A stretch of 9,923 bases of DNA from a bacterium (GTDB lineage Bacteria > Spirochaetota > Spirochaetia > JABEVK01), in assembly GCA_021782055.1 (NCBI GenBank), contig JAJXVP010000088.1, positions 1-9,923 on the forward strand. The letters run 5' to 3'. The notes beneath the pieces are model-generated. The model was not told the DNA's origin. It worked only from the letters and a program-made list of their open reading frames with translations, and searched no databases. Shown in pieces: positions 7,610 through 9,923 of this stretch. Position 1 is the first letter of the stretch; every line of letters starts with the position of its first letter. Made by a program: the position numbers and the translations under genes.

Positions 7610-8095
7610 ATGGACGCAATTAATAGTCAGATGAGCCCCGGCTTTATGCTGGCGCAAAATCGTCAAATGTCACAGCTGGAACAGTCAAAGGTGTCCCAGC
7701 AAGTAAACAGCTACAACAAGTCAATCAACGACGGCAGAATTCCGCACCAAAGCCTCGGAAAGAATGATTTTTTGAAGTTGCTGATTTCACAGTTGACACA
7801 CCAAGATCCGACAAAGCCGCTCAAGGATACTGCCTTCATTGCCCAAATGGCGCAATTTTCATCCTTGGAACAGATGACAAACATGGCCGAGAACTTTAAG
7901 AAAATGACAAATGTCGTTTCGGCGAGCCAAGCCGTTTCAACCCTGGGGAAAGGCGTCGAAATCGTCTCGGCAGGTCAAAGCGTACGGGGAACGGTTGAAG
8001 AAGTCACCCCCGGCCAGTTCCCACAAGTCAAGGTGGGCGACAAGTTCTACGATTTCAGCGAAGTACAGAAAATCTTCCCGGCGGAGGCCAACTAA
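7610..8095 (+). CDS. flgD: Hook cap (hook assembly scaffold) protein FlgD
   Basis: FlgD caps the growing hook and guides FlgE insertion, then leaves. The 161-residue product has the family core at about 52-89: Asn-Asp-Phe-Leu-Lys-Leu-Leu, then [20 protein letters not shown] (61-80) and Gln-Phe-Ser-Ser-Leu-Glu-Gln-Met. The N-terminal about 45 residues are polar and Gln/Asn/Ser-rich, typical of an export signal region. It is a short form: after about residue 100 only a small beta-rich tail remains and the larger C-terminal domains of enterobacterial FlgD (about 230 aa) are absent, as in other spirochaetes. GAGGG at 7601-7605 precedes ATG 7610, and the stop is one base before the flgE start codon. 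Confidence 0.96.
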   Translation: MDAINSQMSPGFMLAQNRQMSQLEQSKVSQQVNSYNKSINDGRIPHQSLGKNDFLKLLISQLTHQDPTKPLKDTAFIAQMAQFSSLEQMTNMAENFKKMTNVVSASQAVSTLGKGVEIVSAGQSVRGTVEEVTPGQFPQVKVGDKFYDFSEVQKIFPAEAN

Positions 8096-8096
8096 T

Positions 8097-9485
8097 ATGA
8101 TGCGATCTTTGTACTCCGGTGTTTCCGGTCTCGAGAATCACCAAACCAGGATGGATGTTATTGGCAACAATATTGCCAACGTCAACACCACCGGTTTTAA
8201 AAAAGGACGAGTGACTTTTCAGGATATGATTAGTCAAACCGTTGAAGGGGCTTCACGACCGAATGATGCCGTGGGCGGTGTCAACCCTCAACAAGTCGGC
8301 TTGGGCATGACGGTTGCCGCGATCGACACCGTAATGACCCAAGGCTCGTTACAGACTACGGGCGTAAATACCGATCTCGCTCTTGAGGGAAATGGTTTTT
8401 TTGTTCTCAAAGACGGGGATAAAACGTACTATACCCGGGCGGGTTCGTTTGGGATAGATTCCAACGGTACCTTGGTTAATCCTGCCAACGGCTTAAGGGT
8501 CCAGGGTTGGATGGCTCAAGAAATCAACGGTCAGCCGGTGGTACGCACCGCGCAAGATCCCACCGATCTTACGATACCTGTGGGTGCCAAAGACCCAGCC
8601 CATGCCACTCAGAATGTTTATTTGGCGTGTAACTTAGACAAGCGAACCCCGGTTTTGGGAGCTAATGCCACGCCTATTCAAAAAGCTAAAGACATTTGGG
8701 AAATCGACAAAACGATTTATGACAGTTTTGGCAATACCCATCGCCTTGTGATTGATCTTCAGCGTGATCCTAACGCGCCGAATGTTCCCAATCAATGGTT
8801 GGCCACCGTTCAAATAGACCCGCAGAACACTCAGTTTAATCCCAATTTGGCCTTGGGTTTCACTCAGCCTCCACAGGGAAACACCTTTGTTGTGAATTTT
8901 TCAAACCTAGGGGCGTTGGCTTCTATCCGTGATGCTCAGGGTAACGTTCGCAACACTGGCAATTTACAAATTCCTGTTACCTTTACTGTAAATGGTGCCA
9001 ACCCCGGTGCGAATCAAACGCAAACCTTTAACCTGAATTTGGGTAGTGTGGGCAGTTATACCAATTCTGTCACCCAGTTTGCCGACCAGTTTTCGACGAA
9101 AAGTTATAAACAGGATGGCTACGGCATGGGATACCTGGAAAACTTCCAAATCGATGCCTCAGGACAGATCAATGGGATTTACTCGAATGGGACAAATCGC
9201 CTGATCGGACAGATTGCTTTGGCGACTTTCATTAATCCGGGCGGACTTGAGAAAGAAGGTTCAACCATGTTTGCCGTCTCGAATAACTCTGGGGACGCCA
9301 ACGTGGGCCCTTCTGGAATCGCTGGTAAAGGAAAGATTATCGCTGGGGCCCTTGAGATGTCAAACGTCGATTTAGCTGACGCTTTTACAGATATGATCGT
9401 GACCGAACGCGGTTTCCAAGCAAACTCGCGGACGATTACCACGTCCGACCAGATGCTTCAGGAGTTACTGACGCTCAAACGGTAA
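8097..9485 (+). CDS. flgE: Flagellar hook protein FlgE, cross-linking type
   Basis: FlgE polymerises into the hook that joins the motor to the periplasmic filament. From ATG 8097 it has 462 residues. The rod/hook N-terminal motif lies at 3-36 (Leu-Tyr-Ser-Gly-Val-Ser-Gly, then Ile-Gly-Asn-Asn-Ile-Ala-Asn-Val-Asn-Thr-Thr-Gly-Phe-Lys), and the C-terminal motif at 417-462 (Asn-Val-Asp-Leu-Ala, Arg-Gly-Phe-Gln-Ala-Asn). Its only cysteine is Cys178, with Lys165 thirteen residues before and Asn179 after. In Treponema denticola Lys165 and Cys178 of neighbouring subunits form a lysinoalanine cross-link. Two ATGs are adjacent (8097, 8100); GGAGG at 8083-8087 is 9 bases from the first, and that start gives exactly the known residue numbers. 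The frame is open upstream to 7911, but this is flgD sequence. Confidence 0.97.
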   Translation: MMRSLYSGVSGLENHQTRMDVIGNNIANVNTTGFKKGRVTFQDMISQTVEGASRPNDAVGGVNPQQVGLGMTVAAIDTVMTQGSLQTTGVNTDLALEGNGFFVLKDGDKTYYTRAGSFGIDSNGTLVNPANGLRVQGWMAQEINGQPVVRTAQDPTDLTIPVGAKDPAHATQNVYLACNLDKRTPVLGANATPIQKAKDIWEIDKTIYDSFGNTHRLVIDLQRDPNAPNVPNQWLATVQIDPQNTQFNPNLALGFTQPPQGNTFVVNFSNLGALASIRDAQGNVRNTGNLQIPVTFTVNGANPGANQTQTFNLNLGSVGSYTNSVTQFADQFSTKSYKQDGYGMGYLENFQIDASGQINGIYSNGTNRLIGQIALATFINPGGLEKEGSTMFAVSNNSGDANVGPSGIAGKGKIIAGALEMSNVDLADAFTDMIVTERGFQANSRTITTSDQMLQELLTLKR

Positions 9486-9520
9486 TCCTTAAGTCGCTTG
9501 AGCCGTAAAGGGGGGTCAAG

Positions 9521-9721
9521 GTGATACCATTAACGAAGCTGGATGGACAAGTTCTTTGGGTCAATCCGCATCAACTTGAGACCTTAGAAGAACGGCCTGG
9601 AACCACCTCGTTGCACTTTTTGTCGGGGAAGCTTGTGGTGGTTCAGGAGTCAGCCCTAGTGGTTCAAGAGAAGATTCTTGCTTACCGTCGGGCTCTAGGT
9701 ATCTTTAAAAACGAAGAATAA
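9521..9721 (+). CDS. flbD: FlbD/SwrD-family small flagellar protein
   Basis: This 66-residue protein matches the FlbD family: it opens with Met-Ile-x-Leu-Thr-Lys-Leu-Asp-Gly, then Val-Asn-Pro-His-Gln-Leu-Glu-Thr-Leu-Glu-Glu and Pro-Gly-Thr, followed by Leu-x-Ser-Gly-Lys-Leu-Val-Val-Val-Gln-Glu, and ends in a helix of charged residues. It has no signal peptide or membrane segment. The Bacillus relative SwrD is reported to raise flagellar motor power, so a role connected with the stator is plausible but not proved in spirochaetes. Translation begins at GTG 9521, after AAAGGGGGG at 9507-9515. It is not the unrelated Caulobacter transcription factor also named FlbD. It is the last gene before the terminator. 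Confidence 0.9.
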   Translation: MIPLTKLDGQVLWVNPHQLETLEERPGTTSLHFLSGKLVVVQESALVVQEKILAYRRALGIFKNEE

Positions 9722-9735
9722 TTCCGATAATAGAG

Positions 9736-9762
9736 AGAGGGGCCGCTTATGGCCCCTCTTTT
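9736..9762 (+). terminator. Intrinsic terminator after flbD
   Basis: AGAGGGGCC (9736-9744) and GGCCCCTCT (9751-9759) form a perfect 9-base-pair GC-rich stem around a 6-base loop (GCTTAT). The stem ends in a run of four T (9759-9762). Further weak pairing of the flanking GAG with TTT could lengthen the stem. It begins 15 bases after the flbD stop. The T-run is short, so read-through is possible. There is no matching A-run on the left, so it acts for plus-strand transcription only. Confidence 0.85.
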
Positions 9763-9765
9763 ACA

Positions 9766-9794
9766 TTGCGTATTCATAAAATTTCTGGTAAATT
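9766..9794 (+). promoter_or_regulatory. Candidate sigma-70-type promoter before the next gene
   Basis: TTGCGT (9766-9771) and TAAATT (9789-9794) are separated by 17 bases, the ideal spacing. They match the housekeeping consensus at 3 of 6 and 4 of 6 positions. The placement directly after a terminator makes a promoter here plausible; transcription would start near 9801, a few bases before the Shine-Dalgarno GGGAG (9807-9811). No sigma-28 or sigma-54 element is evident. The match is weak and could be chance in an AT-rich gap. Confidence 0.3.
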
Positions 9795-9817
9795 TGGCCG
9801 GAAAGCGGGAGAATTTC

Positions 9818-9923
9818 ATGGCGAAAGAAGAACAAGACTCTCTTGACGCTGGGGCACCGGACTCCGGAGACGACGGTGGGCGAGCAAAAGGCGGACCTCT
9901 TCCGGAATTTGTTATCCTTCTTT
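9818..9923 (+). CDS. fliL: 5' end of probable fliL (partial)
   Basis: The gene runs off the window after 35 codons. GGGAG at 9807-9811 is 6 bases before the ATG. The product begins Met-Ala-Lys-Glu-Glu, continues with an acidic Asp/Gly-rich stretch, then Gly-Arg-Ala-Lys-Gly-Gly-Pro-Leu-Pro and the beginning of a hydrophobic run (Phe-Val-Ile-Leu-Leu). That is the layout of FliL, a single-pass membrane protein that surrounds the stator: a polar, flexible cytoplasmic start, then a membrane helix. Both Bacillus and spirochaete operons have fliL near this point. It does not look like MotA, which starts with a membrane segment, or MotB, which has an Ala/Pro-Glu-Trp motif before its helix. Another single-pass flagellar protein remains possible. 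Confidence 0.5.
   Translation, partial: MAKEEQDSLDAGAPDSGDDGGRAKGGPLPEFVILL

Noticed and set aside
7911..8096. Reading frame of flgE stays open 62 codons upstream into flgD
   Set aside because: The upstream part is Arg/Ser/Lys-rich, overlaps flgD completely, and lacks FlgE similarity. The rod/hook motif begins right at the ATG at 8097, which has a good ribosome binding site and gives the expected residue numbers.
9473..9503. Inverted repeat GCTCAA/TTGAGC around the flgE stop
   Set aside because: Only a 6-base stem with a 19-base loop and no T-run; too weak to call a terminator or regulatory hairpin.
1..9923. CRISPR array, insertion sequence, tRNA/rRNA, toxin-antitoxin or phage genes
   Set aside because: No direct repeat array, transposase-like frame, RNA gene signature or compositional break was seen. 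The stretch is continuous flagellar coding sequence with no non-coding gap longer than about 100 bases.

Overview
The window is a tightly packed, entirely plus-strand run of flagellar genes: the last codons of a probable fliE, then fliF, fliG, fliH, fliI, fliJ, flbB, fliK, flgD, flgE and flbD, an intrinsic terminator, and the first 35 codons of a probable fliL. Intergenic gaps inside the operon are mostly under 45 bases, several genes overlap or nearly touch, and nearly every gene has a strong purine-rich Shine-Dalgarno sequence. Base composition looks balanced and uniform, with no sign of mobile DNA, RNA genes or CRISPR.

The organism is most likely a spirochaete (Spirochaetota) with periplasmic flagella; the genus cannot be fixed by reading alone. 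The reasons are: FlgE is a long 462-residue form whose only cysteine is Cys178, with Lys165 thirteen residues before it, the same residue numbers reported for the lysinoalanine hook cross-link of Treponema denticola; FliG looks like the spirochaete operon-type FliG; FlbB is a collar-type protein of the expected length (208 aa); and FlgD is short. The gene order from fliF to flgE also matches the Bacillus fla/che operon, where ylxF sits in the flbB position, so order alone would not decide.

Layout: 1-86 holds the fliE tail and the fliF leader. 87-2867 encodes the MS ring (FliF) and rotor/switch protein (FliG). 2891-5633 encodes the soluble export ATPase complex (FliH, FliI, FliJ). 5626-6252 encodes FlbB, a membrane-anchored coiled-coil protein with two FliG/MgtE-like helical motifs. 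6294-9485 encodes hook assembly: length control (FliK), cap (FlgD) and hook subunit (FlgE). 9521-9721 encodes the small FlbD/SwrD-type protein. 9736-9762 is a terminator, and a new transcription unit probably starts just after it with the gene at 9818.

Together the genes build the rotor, energise export of hook parts, switch export once the hook is long enough, and polymerise the hook. No wholly new system is seen. The points most worth following up are the absence of motA and motB between flbD and fliL (where Borrelia and Treponema have them) with a terminator at that junction, the conserved hook cross-link residues, the FliG-like motifs and an in-frame hexamer repeat in FlbB, and a hairpin placed just before fliK.
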